DNA of 52,529 bases, taken from contig JAPOQU010000060.1 of assembly GCA_026710545.1 (NCBI GenBank), positions 1-52,529 of the forward strand, written 5' to 3'. This stretch comes from Gammaproteobacteria bacterium. Lineage in GTDB: Bacteria; Pseudomonadota; Gammaproteobacteria; Eutrophobiales; Eutrophobiaceae. Position 1 is the first letter of the stretch. The number at the start of each line of letters is the position of its first letter. Shown here in pieces: positions 25,408-33,423 of this stretch. Made by a program: the position numbers and the translations under genes. The notes below the pieces were generated by a model that saw only the letters and a list, made by a program, of their open reading frames with translations, was not told the origin of the DNA and did not search any database.

Positions 25408-26778
25408 ATGAGTGAGAACATCAAAGTTGTAGAAAATGCCACCTGCACTTTCTGTGGTTGTGTCTGTGACGACATGATCCTTACAGTGGACCTGGACGAA
25501 AAGCGGATCACCAAGTCAAAAAACGCCTGCATACTCGGCAAAGCCTGGTTTGCGGAACACTATATCGAGGAAGACGCGCCGGCCGCCATGATAGATAACA
25601 AGCCGGTCTCCATTGAAGAAGCAGTGGAAGAAGCCGCCAGAACCCTGGTCAATGCCAGGTTCCCCATTACCTACGGCCTGAGCGACACGACCTGTGAGGC
25701 GCAGAGACAGGCCGTCGCCATCACCGACAGCATAAAGGGCAACATAGATACCACGACATCAGTTTGCCACGGGCCTTCCGGCATCGCCCTGCAGGGGGTC
25801 GGCGAGAGCACCATGACCCTGGGCGAGGTGAAAAATCGCGCCGACCTGGTCATTTACTGGGGCGGCAATCCCGCCGAGTCCCACCCGCGCCACTTTGGCC
25901 GTTACGCGGTTACCGCCAAGGGGATGTTCACGCCGCGGGGGAAAAAAGACCGGCACGTCGTCGTGGTCGATGTGCGCCGGACCCCAAGTGCGCCGGCGGC
26001 CAACCAGTTTATCCAGGTCAAACCGGGAAAAGATTTTGAAGTGCTGTGGGCCCTGCGCGCACTGGTCAAAAACCGCGCGATCGACCCCGATATCGAGGCA
26101 ATCACCGGTGTCAGCCTTGAGACGCTGCAGGAACTGGTCGACAGGATGAAAAACTGCCGCTACGGCGTTTTGTTCTTCGGCATGGGCCTGACCATGACCC
26201 GCGGCAGACACTTTAATTCCGGCGCCCTGCTGGCGCTGGCAACGGACCTGAATGAGTACACTCACTTCGTCGCCAAACCGGTGCGCGGCCACGGCAACGT
26301 AACCGGGGCCGATAACGTCATGTCCTGGCAGACCGGCTATCCCTTCGGCGTCAATTTCAGCCGCGGTTTCCCCCGTTTCAACCCGGGCGAGTTCACCACC
26401 GTGGATTTGCTGGCCAAGCAGGACGTCGACGCCGCCCTGATCATTGCCACCGACCCGGCTTCCAATTTTCCCCAGGCGGCGATTGACCACCTGGCAAAAA
26501 TTCCGGTGATATGCCTGGATACAAAGACAAGCCATACCAGCCAGCTGGCGCACGTCGCATTCCGTACCTCCACCTACGGCATCAACACTGAAGGCACCGT
26601 GTACCGGATGGATGACGTGCCTATCACCCTGCGCAAGGCCTTTGATTCACCTTTCCCGACCGATGAGGAAATCCTTACGGCAGTTAAAAAACGCGTGCGC
26701 GAACTGGTGCTGGCGAAAGGCCGGGCCAGGGGGGCAACCGGTGAGAGCAAAGCTGCAGCTCCTGTGCAGGCAATATGA
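25408..26778 (+). CDS. fwdB: Formylmethanofuran dehydrogenase subunit B with intact catalytic cysteine
   Basis: FwdB is the redox subunit interconverting formate and CO2 at a Mo/W bis-pterin centre. This 456-residue protein keeps four likely [4Fe-4S] ligands (Cys13, 16, 20 and 41; motif CTFCGCVCDD) and the metal-ligand Cys120 in TTTSVCHGPSG, matching archaeal FwdB at nearly the same position. Downstream family segments are LGEVKNRADLVIYWGGNP, ESHPRHFGRY, FFGMGLTMTRG, VRGHGNVTGADNV and INTEGTVYRMDDVPI. The usual methylotroph FhcB lacks the Cys motif; the second copy at 32188 shows that loss. The codon is TGC, not a selenocysteine UGA. It is followed by fwdA with a four-base ATGA overlap. Confidence 0.93.
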   Translation: MSENIKVVENATCTFCGCVCDDMILTVDLDEKRITKSKNACILGKAWFAEHYIEEDAPAAMIDNKPVSIEEAVEEAARTLVNARFPITYGLSDTTCEAQRQAVAITDSIKGNIDTTTSVCHGPSGIALQGVGESTMTLGEVKNRADLVIYWGGNPAESHPRHFGRYAVTAKGMFTPRGKKDRHVVVVDVRRTPSAPAANQFIQVKPGKDFEVLWALRALVKNRAIDPDIEAITGVSLETLQELVDRMKNCRYGVLFFGMGLTMTRGRHFNSGALLALATDLNEYTHFVAKPVRGHGNVTGADNVMSWQTGYPFGVNFSRGFPRFNPGEFTTVDLLAKQDVDAALIIATDPASNFPQAAIDHLAKIPVICLDTKTSHTSQLAHVAFRTSTYGINTEGTVYRMDDVPITLRKAFDSPFPTDEEILTAVKKRVRELVLAKGRARGATGESKAAAPVQAI

Positions 26779-28412
26779 CGGAATGTATTCAACTTGCAGG
26801 GGGCAAGGTTCATGACCCGGCCAACGGTATCGACGGGGACATAAGGGACCTCTACCTGGAACAGGGGCGCATAGTAGAGACCCCTTCCTCCAAGCCCCGT
26901 AAGATTGACGTCAGCGGCATGGTGGTGATGCCCGGCGGCGTGGATATACACTGCCATATTGCCGGCCCCAAGGTGAACCTGGCGAGGAAGCTTCAACCCG
27001 AGGACCATCGCCGCGACCCGCACCCCGGTACGGAGCACACCCGCTCCGGCGCCGGCGGTACCGTGCCTTCCACGTTTGCAACGGGCTACCGCTATGCCAC
27101 GCTGGGCTACACGACCGCCATGGAGGCGGCAGTGCCCCCTATCGGCGCCCGCCATGTCATTGAAGAGTTTCACGATACCCCGGTAATCGACAAGGGTTTT
27201 TACGTGCTGCTCGGGAACAACATCTTCCTGCAGCAGCTTATCAAGGCCGGACGCAAGGAAGAGTTCCGCCACGCGGTGGCCTGGTGGATCAACGCAACCA
27301 AGGCCTACACGGCAAAACTGGTAAACCCGGGCGGGGACGAGCCCTGGAAGGGCAAAAAGAATTCCAACGTCAAGAATATAGATGAAAAAAGCGATGCCAT
27401 CGAAGTCTCGCCGCGCCAGGTCATCGAATCCTTCATCGAAACCGTCAATGACCTGGGCCTGCCGCACCCGCCCCATATTCACTGCAACAACCTGGGCCAC
27501 AGCGGCAACTTCGAGACCACCCTGGAGACCATGAAGACGGCCGGGGACAAGCGCGTGCACCTTGCCCACATCCAGTTCCACAGTTACGCGGGCGAACCCG
27601 GCAAGAACCCCAAATCCGCATCCCGGCAGATCGCCGAATACGTCAATGAGCATCCGAACATAACCTGCGACGTCGGCCAGGTGATGTTCGGCAAGTCCAC
27701 GATCATGACCGCGGACGCGCCGCTGGCCTATATGCTCAGAGGCTTCAAGAAAGCAAAATGGGTCAATGCCGATACGGAGTGCGAGAGCGGTTGCGGCATC
27801 GTCCCGTTCAGCTACCAGGAACACGTCTATGTTCATGCCCTGCAATGGGCCATCGGCCTGGAACTGTTCCTGTTGTCAAAAGACCCCTGGCGCATCGTGC
27901 TGTCCACCGATCACCCCAACGGCGGTTCATTCATGAGTTACCCGAAGCTGATCCGCCTGCTGATGGACCGGGAATTCCGCCGGGAAGAGATAAAGCGCGT
28001 CAACCAGAAAGCCATCAACGGCACGATACTGAATGAACTGGACCGGGAGTACACGCTCAACGAGATCGCCATCATCACCCGCGCCGGTCCGGCGCGGGCG
28101 CTGAACCTGAAGAACAAGGGGCACCTGGGACCCGGCGCCGATGCGGATATCACCATCTATGACGAGATGGACGATAAAGAGGCCATGTTCAACGCACCCC
28201 GTTACGTGGTCAAATCAGGCGAGGTGATCATCGAAGACCATGAGTTCCGCCAGGATTACTACGGCAAATTCCTGCACACGGAACCCGGCTACGATGAGTC
28301 GATCGTCTCTGAAGTGAGACCGTTTTTCGAGAACTATTATTCCATCGAGTTCGCCAATTATGCGGTCAATGACAGCTACCTGCACGACCATGAAGTGATC
28401 CCGACGGTGTGA
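26775..28412 (+). CDS. fwdA: Formylmethanofuran dehydrogenase/hydrolase subunit A
   Basis: FwdA is a binuclear metal amidohydrolase that splits the formyl group from (or adds it to) the furan carrier; formate is passed through a channel to FwdB. The 545-residue protein has metal ligands His59 and His61 (DIHCHI), the probable carboxylated Lys181 in AKLVNPGGD, HIHCNN and HLAHIQFHSY, and the catalytic Asp in STDHPNGGS. The C-terminus extends beyond the barrel with PGYDESIVSEVRPFFENYY. Start and stop overlap its neighbours by a few bases, so it is co-translated with fwdB and nearly with ftr. Confidence 0.94.
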   Translation: MTECIQLAGGKVHDPANGIDGDIRDLYLEQGRIVETPSSKPRKIDVSGMVVMPGGVDIHCHIAGPKVNLARKLQPEDHRRDPHPGTEHTRSGAGGTVPSTFATGYRYATLGYTTAMEAAVPPIGARHVIEEFHDTPVIDKGFYVLLGNNIFLQQLIKAGRKEEFRHAVAWWINATKAYTAKLVNPGGDEPWKGKKNSNVKNIDEKSDAIEVSPRQVIESFIETVNDLGLPHPPHIHCNNLGHSGNFETTLETMKTAGDKRVHLAHIQFHSYAGEPGKNPKSASRQIAEYVNEHPNITCDVGQVMFGKSTIMTADAPLAYMLRGFKKAKWVNADTECESGCGIVPFSYQEHVYVHALQWAIGLELFLLSKDPWRIVLSTDHPNGGSFMSYPKLIRLLMDREFRREEIKRVNQKAINGTILNELDREYTLNEIAIITRAGPARALNLKNKGHLGPGADADITIYDEMDDKEAMFNAPRYVVKSGEVIIEDHEFRQDYYGKFLHTEPGYDESIVSEVRPFFENYYSIEFANYAVNDSYLHDHEVIPTV

Positions 28413-28414
28413 TA

Positions 28415-29305
28415 ATGAAAATCAGGTCAACGGAAATTGTCGGCACATTCGCCGAGGCTTTCAAAATGTGGGGCGCGCGGGTCATTGTTACTGCAGCAAC
28501 AAAGCAGTGGAGCCAGGCCGCGGCGCAGTCCATGACGGGCTTCGCCACCTCGGTCATCGGCTGCAAATGCGAAGCCGGCATCGAGGGCGCCCTGACGCCC
28601 GACCAGACCCCGGACCGCCGTCCCGGCGTGAGTATCCTGTTGTTTGCCATGGACAAGGCCTCGGTGGGAAAGCGCCTGCTGGAACGCATCGGCCAATGTA
28701 TAATGACATGCCCCACTACGGCCTGTTTCAACGGCCTCAATGGTGACGAGACGGTCCAGGTCGGTTCACAGTTACGGTATTTCGGCGACGGTTTCCAGGG
28801 GAGCAAAAAACTGGCGGAACGGCGCTTCTGGCGTATTCCTGTCATGGATGGCGAATTTACCGTGGAAGAATCGTTTTCCGTACAGCCGGCGGTAGGCGGC
28901 GGCAACATTATAATACTGGGCACGAATGAGAAAAACACACTGGCTGCGGCAGGCGCGGCAACCCGCGCCATGGGATCGATAAAAGATATTATCCTGCCTT
29001 TCCCGAACGGTGTCGTGCGCAGCGGCAGCAAGGTGGGATCGCGCTACAAGGCCCTGCCTGCGTCCACCAACGACGCCTACTGTCCCACGCTGAAAGCGGT
29101 AACCGAAAGCAACCTCCCGGCAGACGTCAACTGCGCCCTGGAAATCGTGATCGACGGCCTGACGGAGCGCGCAGTCAGGGACGCCATGACCGCGGGCATA
29201 CGGGCCGCGGCAAAACCCGGGATCAGGCAGATTACCGCGGGGAATTACGGCGGCAACCTTGGACAATACAAGATCGACCTGCATGAGCTGGACCTGACGG
29301 CGTAA
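28415..29305 (+). CDS. ftr: Formylmethanofuran:H4MPT formyltransferase, copy 1
   Basis: Ftr moves the formyl group between H4MPT and the methanofuran-type carrier. The 296-residue protein starts MKIRSTEIVGTFAEAF at the ATG at 28415, three bases after the fwdA stop. Conserved segments are TGFATSVIGCKCEAGIE, MTCPTTACFNG, QLRYFGDGFQ, WRIPVMDGEF and SGSKVGSRYKALPASTND, and it ends TAGNYGGNLGQYKI. It differs clearly from the second copy at 35292, so the two are not a recent duplication. Confidence 0.93.
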   Translation: MKIRSTEIVGTFAEAFKMWGARVIVTAATKQWSQAAAQSMTGFATSVIGCKCEAGIEGALTPDQTPDRRPGVSILLFAMDKASVGKRLLERIGQCIMTCPTTACFNGLNGDETVQVGSQLRYFGDGFQGSKKLAERRFWRIPVMDGEFTVEESFSVQPAVGGGNIIILGTNEKNTLAAAGAATRAMGSIKDIILPFPNGVVRSGSKVGSRYKALPASTNDAYCPTLKAVTESNLPADVNCALEIVIDGLTERAVRDAMTAGIRAAAKPGIRQITAGNYGGNLGQYKIDLHELDLTA

Positions 29306-29312
29306 TGTTGAT

Positions 29313-29414
29313 ATGGCTAGGTTACTGAAACAAATTGCACAGCCCGGTGACACTCCGCCCGGGGACAGATTTAAATCTGCCCCCCATAAAATTCTGTCCC
29401 CTGTAGAATTCTGA
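29313..29414 (+). pseudogene. 33-codon remnant echoing the start of the next gene (fwdC)
   Basis: A short frame starts MARLLKQIAQPG at 29313 and stops at 29412-29414. Its first codons mirror the true start of fwdC 103 bases downstream (MAIFLKQIATPD); at the DNA level, GATATGGCTA and CTGAAACA are shared and several differences fall in third codon positions. After about 17 codons it runs into a GGGGACAG palindrome. It looks like an old partial duplication of the fwdC 5' end, or the original start cut off by repeat insertion. Its product is unlikely to be functional, though it could affect translation of fwdC. Confidence 0.6.
29361..29401. repeat. GGGGACAG-type palindromic repeat between ftr and fwdC
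   Basis: The sequence begins GGGGACAGATTTAAATCTG and ends AATTCTGTCCCC, so that two overlapping inverted repeats are possible. The same palindrome, in perfect form, lies at 36215-36238 in the equivalent gap between fhcD and fhcC of module 2. Confidence 0.85.
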
Positions 29415-29415
29415 T

Positions 29416-30225
29416 ATGGCTATTTTTCTGAAACAGATCGCAACGCCGGACGTGCCGATGGAGGCGGACAACATCACTCCTGCCCGGTTCGCCGGCCAGA
29501 CTCCGGCAGGCGTGGAAAAACTGGCCGTCATGCACGGCAGCGAACCCCGCCGGATCGGTGACTTCTTCAGCGTGAGCGGCCAATTCGACGGAACCATCAA
29601 CGTGGAGGGAGACCACCTTGGCCGGGTAAAACTCATCGGCGCCGGCATGTCCCGCGGGGTAATACAGGTAGACGGCGATGTCGGCGAACATCTCGGGGCC
29701 GCCATGAGCGGCGGTGAAATACGGGTTAACGGCAACGCCACCGACTGGGTGGGACCGGAGATGTCCGGGGGAAGAATTGAAATTCACGGCAACGCCGGCC
29801 ACATGGTGGGAAGCGCCTACCGGGGCGCCGCCATGGGCATGACGGGCGGCGAGATCATCATTCACGGCAACGCGCGCAACGAGGCCGGCAACGCCATGCG
29901 CAACGGCGTGATTGCGATCGGCGGCAACAGCGGTGACTTCACCGGGGTCAACATGCTGTCCGGCAGTATTTTCGTACTCGGGGAACTCGGTATCCGCACC
30001 GGCGCGGGAATGAAGCGAGGCTCCATCGTCAGCATGAAAGAAGCCACGCTGCTGCCCACATTCAGCTATTCCTGTACATACCGGCCGGGCTACATGACGC
30101 TTTACCTGCTCCACCTGTCGCAAATATTTGCGGTTGCTGAAGAATACCTCGAGGGTTCGTACAAACGCTATTGCGGGGACAGTGTTGAGTTGAACCGGGG
30201 AGAAGTATTATTATATGCGGGATAG
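29416..30225 (+). CDS. fwdC: Formylmethanofuran dehydrogenase subunit C
   Basis: A 269-residue beta-helix protein of the GltB-C-terminal-like family, a structural subunit that binds FwdA, FwdB and formyltransferase. Repeated Gly-rich turns (MSRGVIQVDGDVGEHLGAAM, MSGGEIRVNGNA, MSGGRIEIHGNAGHMVG) run from about residue 60 to 205. The ATG at 29416 starts MAIFLKQIATPD, and a duplicated version of this beginning lies just upstream. It closes module 1. Confidence 0.92.
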   Translation: MAIFLKQIATPDVPMEADNITPARFAGQTPAGVEKLAVMHGSEPRRIGDFFSVSGQFDGTINVEGDHLGRVKLIGAGMSRGVIQVDGDVGEHLGAAMSGGEIRVNGNATDWVGPEMSGGRIEIHGNAGHMVGSAYRGAAMGMTGGEIIIHGNARNEAGNAMRNGVIAIGGNSGDFTGVNMLSGSIFVLGELGIRTGAGMKRGSIVSMKEATLLPTFSYSCTYRPGYMTLYLLHLSQIFAVAEEYLEGSYKRYCGDSVELNRGEVLLYAG

Positions 30226-30237
30226 AACCGGATATTT

Positions 30238-30336
30238 GGGGTCAGAGCAAAGGGTCAGAGTAAAAATACAAGCAATCCGGCAAACGGAAGCAGCTTATAT
30301 TCGAGTGTTTTTACTCTGACCCTTTGCTCTGACCCC
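30238..30336. repeat. 32-bp inverted repeat of the GGGGTCAGAGC family
   Basis: Arms 30238-30269 and 30305-30336 match at 30 of 32 positions, with a 35-base centre. The arms carry the GGGTCAGAG blocks seen at 22640 but end in GTAAAAA instead. The repeat lies between fwdC and the ferredoxin gene within the apparent operon and could act as a transcript-stability or processing site. Confidence 0.9.
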
Positions 30337-30363
30337 AGAGAAGAGTTTATTTAGGAGAATATC

Positions 30364-30669
30364 ATGACAACCATCGTAACCGACAACTGCAAAGACTGCC
30401 GCTATACCGACTGTGTCGCCGTATGCCCGGTGGAATGCTTCCACTATGACGACCAGATGCTGTACATCGACCCGGAGGTCTGCATCGACTGCAGCGCATG
30501 CCTGCCGGAATGCCCTGTCGAGGCTATCTACGAGGAAGATGACCTGCCCGAAGACAAGTTCGAGTGGATAGAGATCAACGCGGAAAAATCCAAGGAACTG
30601 CCGGTTATCACCGATACCATGGATCCGTTGCCCGGCGCGGACGAGAGAAAAGCCGCCCTGGGCTTCTAG
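30364..30669 (+). CDS. fdxA: FdxA-type ferredoxin (two iron-sulfur clusters)
   Basis: A 101-residue ferredoxin of the seven-iron FdxA family, starting MTTIVTDNCKDCRYTDC, with AGGAG before the ATG. Nine cysteines are present: 9, 12, 17, 21, 25, 40, 43, 46 and 50. By analogy with Azotobacter ferredoxin I, Cys9, 17 and 50 would hold a [3Fe-4S] cluster and Cys21, 40, 43 and 46 a [4Fe-4S] cluster. The C-terminal tail (FEWIEINAEKSKELPVITD, DPLPGAD) is also typical. Lying between fwdC and fprA, it is the natural electron carrier between the FwdB metal site and the NADP reductase; this is inference from position. Its stop codon is part of the repeat head at 30666. Confidence 0.93.
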   Translation: MTTIVTDNCKDCRYTDCVAVCPVECFHYDDQMLYIDPEVCIDCSACLPECPVEAIYEEDDLPEDKFEWIEINAEKSKELPVITDTMDPLPGADERKAALGF

Positions 30670-30781
30670 TACTCTTTCCAGTTAATATTGACATGTTCAG
30701 GGGAACTCCGGCTTGGTCGGAGTTCCCCCGGTTCATCCCCGGACTGACCCGAACGGCGCGGCGTCGGGCGTTCGGGATACG
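30666..30781 (+). repeat. CTAGTACTCTTTC head followed by hairpins
   Basis: A 35-base head (30666-30700) is almost identical to that at 52328 (two mismatches). After it come the stems GGGGAACTCCG/CGGAGTTCCCC (30700-30728) and CCCGAACG/CGTTCGGG (30748-30776). The TAG stop of the ferredoxin gene is bases 2-4 of the head. The hairpins themselves differ from those of the other two copies. Confidence 0.85.
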
Positions 30782-30810
30782 TATCCATTCTTTCAACTAC
30801 TGTATTTATC

Positions 30811-32181
30811 ATGAGTCGATTAGGAACCCCGGACAACCCCTTGTACGTTGCCGTTGTCGGCAGCGGCCCCAGTGGATTCTACGCCGTTGACGCGCTGATC
30901 AAGGCGGGCGTCGAATTCAGGGTCAACATGTTTGAGCGCCTGCCGGTGCCGTACGGCCTGGTAAGAAGCGGTGTTGCGCCCGACCACCCGAAACTGAAAC
31001 AGGCAATCAAGGTCTACGCCAGGCTCGCCGAAGCGGAGCAATTCAATTACATCGGCAACGTCACCGTAGGCGCCGATATCAGCGTGGATGAACTGAGGGC
31101 AACTCACCACGCCGTGATCCTGACCTGCGGGGCTGAAACGGACCGGCGTCTCGGCATACCCGGGGAAGACCTGCCCGGTAGCTACACGGCGACTGAATTT
31201 GTCGGCTGGTATAACGGCCACCCTGATTACCGCGACAGGGAATTTGACCTGTCCCATGAAACGGCCGTCATTATCGGCCAGGGAAACGTAGCCGCCGACG
31301 TGAGCCGGATCCTGGCCAAGACCGTTGACGAGTTGAAACACACGGATATCGCCGGACATGCCCTGGACGTACTGGCTGAGAGTAAAATCAGGAATATCTA
31401 TGTCATCGGCCGGCGCGGTCCTGCCCAGGCCAAGTTCACCTCAAAGGAGTTGAAGGAATTCGGCGTGCTGGCCGATTGTGACCCGGTTATCGATGCGGAT
31501 GAACTGGCGCTGAACCCGGCAAGTGAAGCCGAACTGGAAAACACCGGCAACAAAAAAATCTATGACCTGTTCTGCGGTTTGGCCGGACAGGAACCAGCCG
31601 GCCGGCGGCGTTGCATTTTCACCTTCCTGAAAAGCCCCAGGGAAATCATCGGGGAGGGCCGGGTCGAACGTTTGCTCATAGAAAAAAACACCTTGTCGGG
31701 AGAGCCGTTCCGCCAGTCGGCGAGGGGCAGCGGAGAAACATTTACTCTTGATACGGGAATCGTGTTTCGCAGCATCGGCTACCATGGCATACCCATGTCC
31801 GGAGTGCCGTTTGACGAATCACGCGGGGTTTTTTCGAATGAACAGGGCAGAGTCATTCAGGACGGCGCCGTGGAACACGGCTTGTACACGGCCGGATGGA
31901 TAAAGCGCGGCCCAACCGGCATCATCGGCACCAATAAGGCGGACAGTGTGGAAACAGTACGCCTGTTGATGGAAGACCTTGACAGTCTGGACACCGGTGA
32001 AAACAGGAACGGCGTTGCGGGATGTTACGAAATCCTCGACCGGCGCAATATCCGTCATATCAACTTCGCCGACTGGAAAAAAATCGATGCGGCCGAGATA
32101 AATCGCGGCGAGCCTGCAGGCAAGCCCCGGGAGAAATATACCTACGTCAATGAAATGCTGGCCCTGCTGGACCGTGCATGA
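30811..32181 (+). CDS. fprA: Ferredoxin-NADP+ reductase, adrenodoxin-reductase type
   Basis: A 456-residue FAD protein that passes electrons between ferredoxin and NADP(H). The FAD motif VVGSGPSGFYAVDALIKAG is at the N-terminus, followed by FERLPVPYGLVRSGVAPDH; the NADP motif is IIGQGNVAADVSRIL and VIGRRGPAQAKFT. The C-terminus carries GWIKRGPTGIIGTNKADS, all typical of FprA/adrenodoxin reductases. With the upstream fdxA it forms a complete ferredoxin-NADPH link inside the formylmethanofuran operon. No good ribosome-binding site was seen at the ATG at 30811. fhcB begins six bases after its stop. Confidence 0.94.
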   Translation: MSRLGTPDNPLYVAVVGSGPSGFYAVDALIKAGVEFRVNMFERLPVPYGLVRSGVAPDHPKLKQAIKVYARLAEAEQFNYIGNVTVGADISVDELRATHHAVILTCGAETDRRLGIPGEDLPGSYTATEFVGWYNGHPDYRDREFDLSHETAVIIGQGNVAADVSRILAKTVDELKHTDIAGHALDVLAESKIRNIYVIGRRGPAQAKFTSKELKEFGVLADCDPVIDADELALNPASEAELENTGNKKIYDLFCGLAGQEPAGRRRCIFTFLKSPREIIGEGRVERLLIEKNTLSGEPFRQSARGSGETFTLDTGIVFRSIGYHGIPMSGVPFDESRGVFSNEQGRVIQDGAVEHGLYTAGWIKRGPTGIIGTNKADSVETVRLLMEDLDSLDTGENRNGVAGCYEILDRRNIRHINFADWKKIDAAEINRGEPAGKPREKYTYVNEMLALLDRA

Positions 32182-32187
32182 AACGGG

Positions 32188-33423
32188 ATGGCATTGACTA
32201 CTAATGTAACCTGCCCGTTTTGCAGTCTGTTATGCGATGACCTGTCGGTCCGTAGTGACCACGGGCAGCTTGATGTGTCTGCCAATGCCTGCCGGCTTGC
32301 CAGGCAGGGGTTTGCCTCTCCCCTGCCTCCTGCCGAAGCAAGGCTGAAAGGCATACCTGCTACTGACGGACAAGCTGTAAAGGCAGCCGCCAAACTTCTG
32401 CAAAAGTCAAACAAACCCCTGATCGCCGGCCTCGGCACAGACGTTGACGGCATTCGCGCAGCCCTGCAACTGGCGGAAAAGACCGGCGCCGCACTCCTGC
32501 ACGCACAGGAGCGGTACGGCGCGCACAACCTGAACGCGCTGCAGGCCCGGGGCGGGATCATGACCACCCTGGCGGAGGTAAAAAACAGGGCGGACACGGT
32601 GGTCCTGGTCGGCAACAACGTTACCGGCGACTATCCCCGTTTTATGGAACGTTTCATCAATAACCCCCATTCACTGTTCACCAGCCAAAACAGGAAGCTG
32701 GCCTACCTGGGCAGACCCGGCAGGAGGGAACTGGATGAATGCGCCGGCCATGCTCCAGTGGTCATTTCCGGCCACGGCATCGAAATTGCCGACAACCTGG
32801 CCTTGTTGCGCGCCAGGCTCGCACAAGGCCGTCCGTCCGGCGGCAGCAGTACCCCGGCTGCAAAAACCCGCAAACTGGACCAGGTTGCAGGCATGATAAG
32901 AGACGCTGAATATGGCGTCCTGGTGTGGTCCCCTGCCGCCCTGCCGCAGGATCACGCCGACCTGGTAATAAGCTCAATACACGATCTGCTGCGCGACCTG
33001 AATACCAGGCAGCGTTGCGCCGGTTTGTCCCTGGGCGGCAGCAACGGCGGCGCATCCTTCCAGACTGTGGCGACCTGGCAGACCGGGTTCCCGGCAGGAA
33101 TTGATTTCCGCAACGGGTGTCCGTCCGCGACGGGCGCGGACACGTCCGATGCGGACTGCCTGTTGTGGGTCTCGGCGTTTTCCGGCGAGCCACCCCCGGC
33201 GCTGGACGCGCCCACGATTATATTATCCGCTTCCCGCTCCGGAGCGGCAGATGCCGATGTCTATATCCCTGTCGGAATACCCGGCGTCGACCACCCCGGC
33301 AACCTGTTCAGGACCGACAGCATCGTCAACATGCCGTTGAAAAAAGTAAGGGATTCCGCGTTACCGGGCGCTGCCCGGGTTATCAGGGATATTATCTCTG
33401 AAACAGAAGGTAAGCCGGAATGA
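32188..33423 (+). CDS. fhcB: Formyltransferase/hydrolase complex subunit B (non-redox type)
   Basis: A 411-residue FwdB homologue of the usual methylotroph Fhc type. The N-terminal cysteines remain (Cys9, 12, 16, 35; CPFCSLLCDD), but the region that holds the catalytic Cys in the first copy is replaced: where module 1 has TTTSVCHGP, this has LLHAQERYG. The later segment TLAEVKNRADTVVLVGNN keeps the alignment anchored. It is also shorter and lacks the pterin-contact stretches, so it should be structural and not reduce or oxidise formate. It overlaps fhcA by four bases (ATGA). Confidence 0.9.
   Translation: MALTTNVTCPFCSLLCDDLSVRSDHGQLDVSANACRLARQGFASPLPPAEARLKGIPATDGQAVKAAAKLLQKSNKPLIAGLGTDVDGIRAALQLAEKTGAALLHAQERYGAHNLNALQARGGIMTTLAEVKNRADTVVLVGNNVTGDYPRFMERFINNPHSLFTSQNRKLAYLGRPGRRELDECAGHAPVVISGHGIEIADNLALLRARLAQGRPSGGSSTPAAKTRKLDQVAGMIRDAEYGVLVWSPAALPQDHADLVISSIHDLLRDLNTRQRCAGLSLGGSNGGASFQTVATWQTGFPAGIDFRNGCPSATGADTSDADCLLWVSAFSGEPPPALDAPTIILSASRSGAADADVYIPVGIPGVDHPGNLFRTDSIVNMPLKKVRDSALPGAARVIRDIISETEGKPE

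Noticed and set aside
25765..25767. Selenocysteine at the FwdB active site
   Set aside because: The codon is TGC, an ordinary cysteine codon.
26574..27845. 423-codon minus-strand frame across fwdB and fwdA
   Set aside because: The plus strand encodes two clear enzymes here, with coupled starts; the reverse frame is a shadow.
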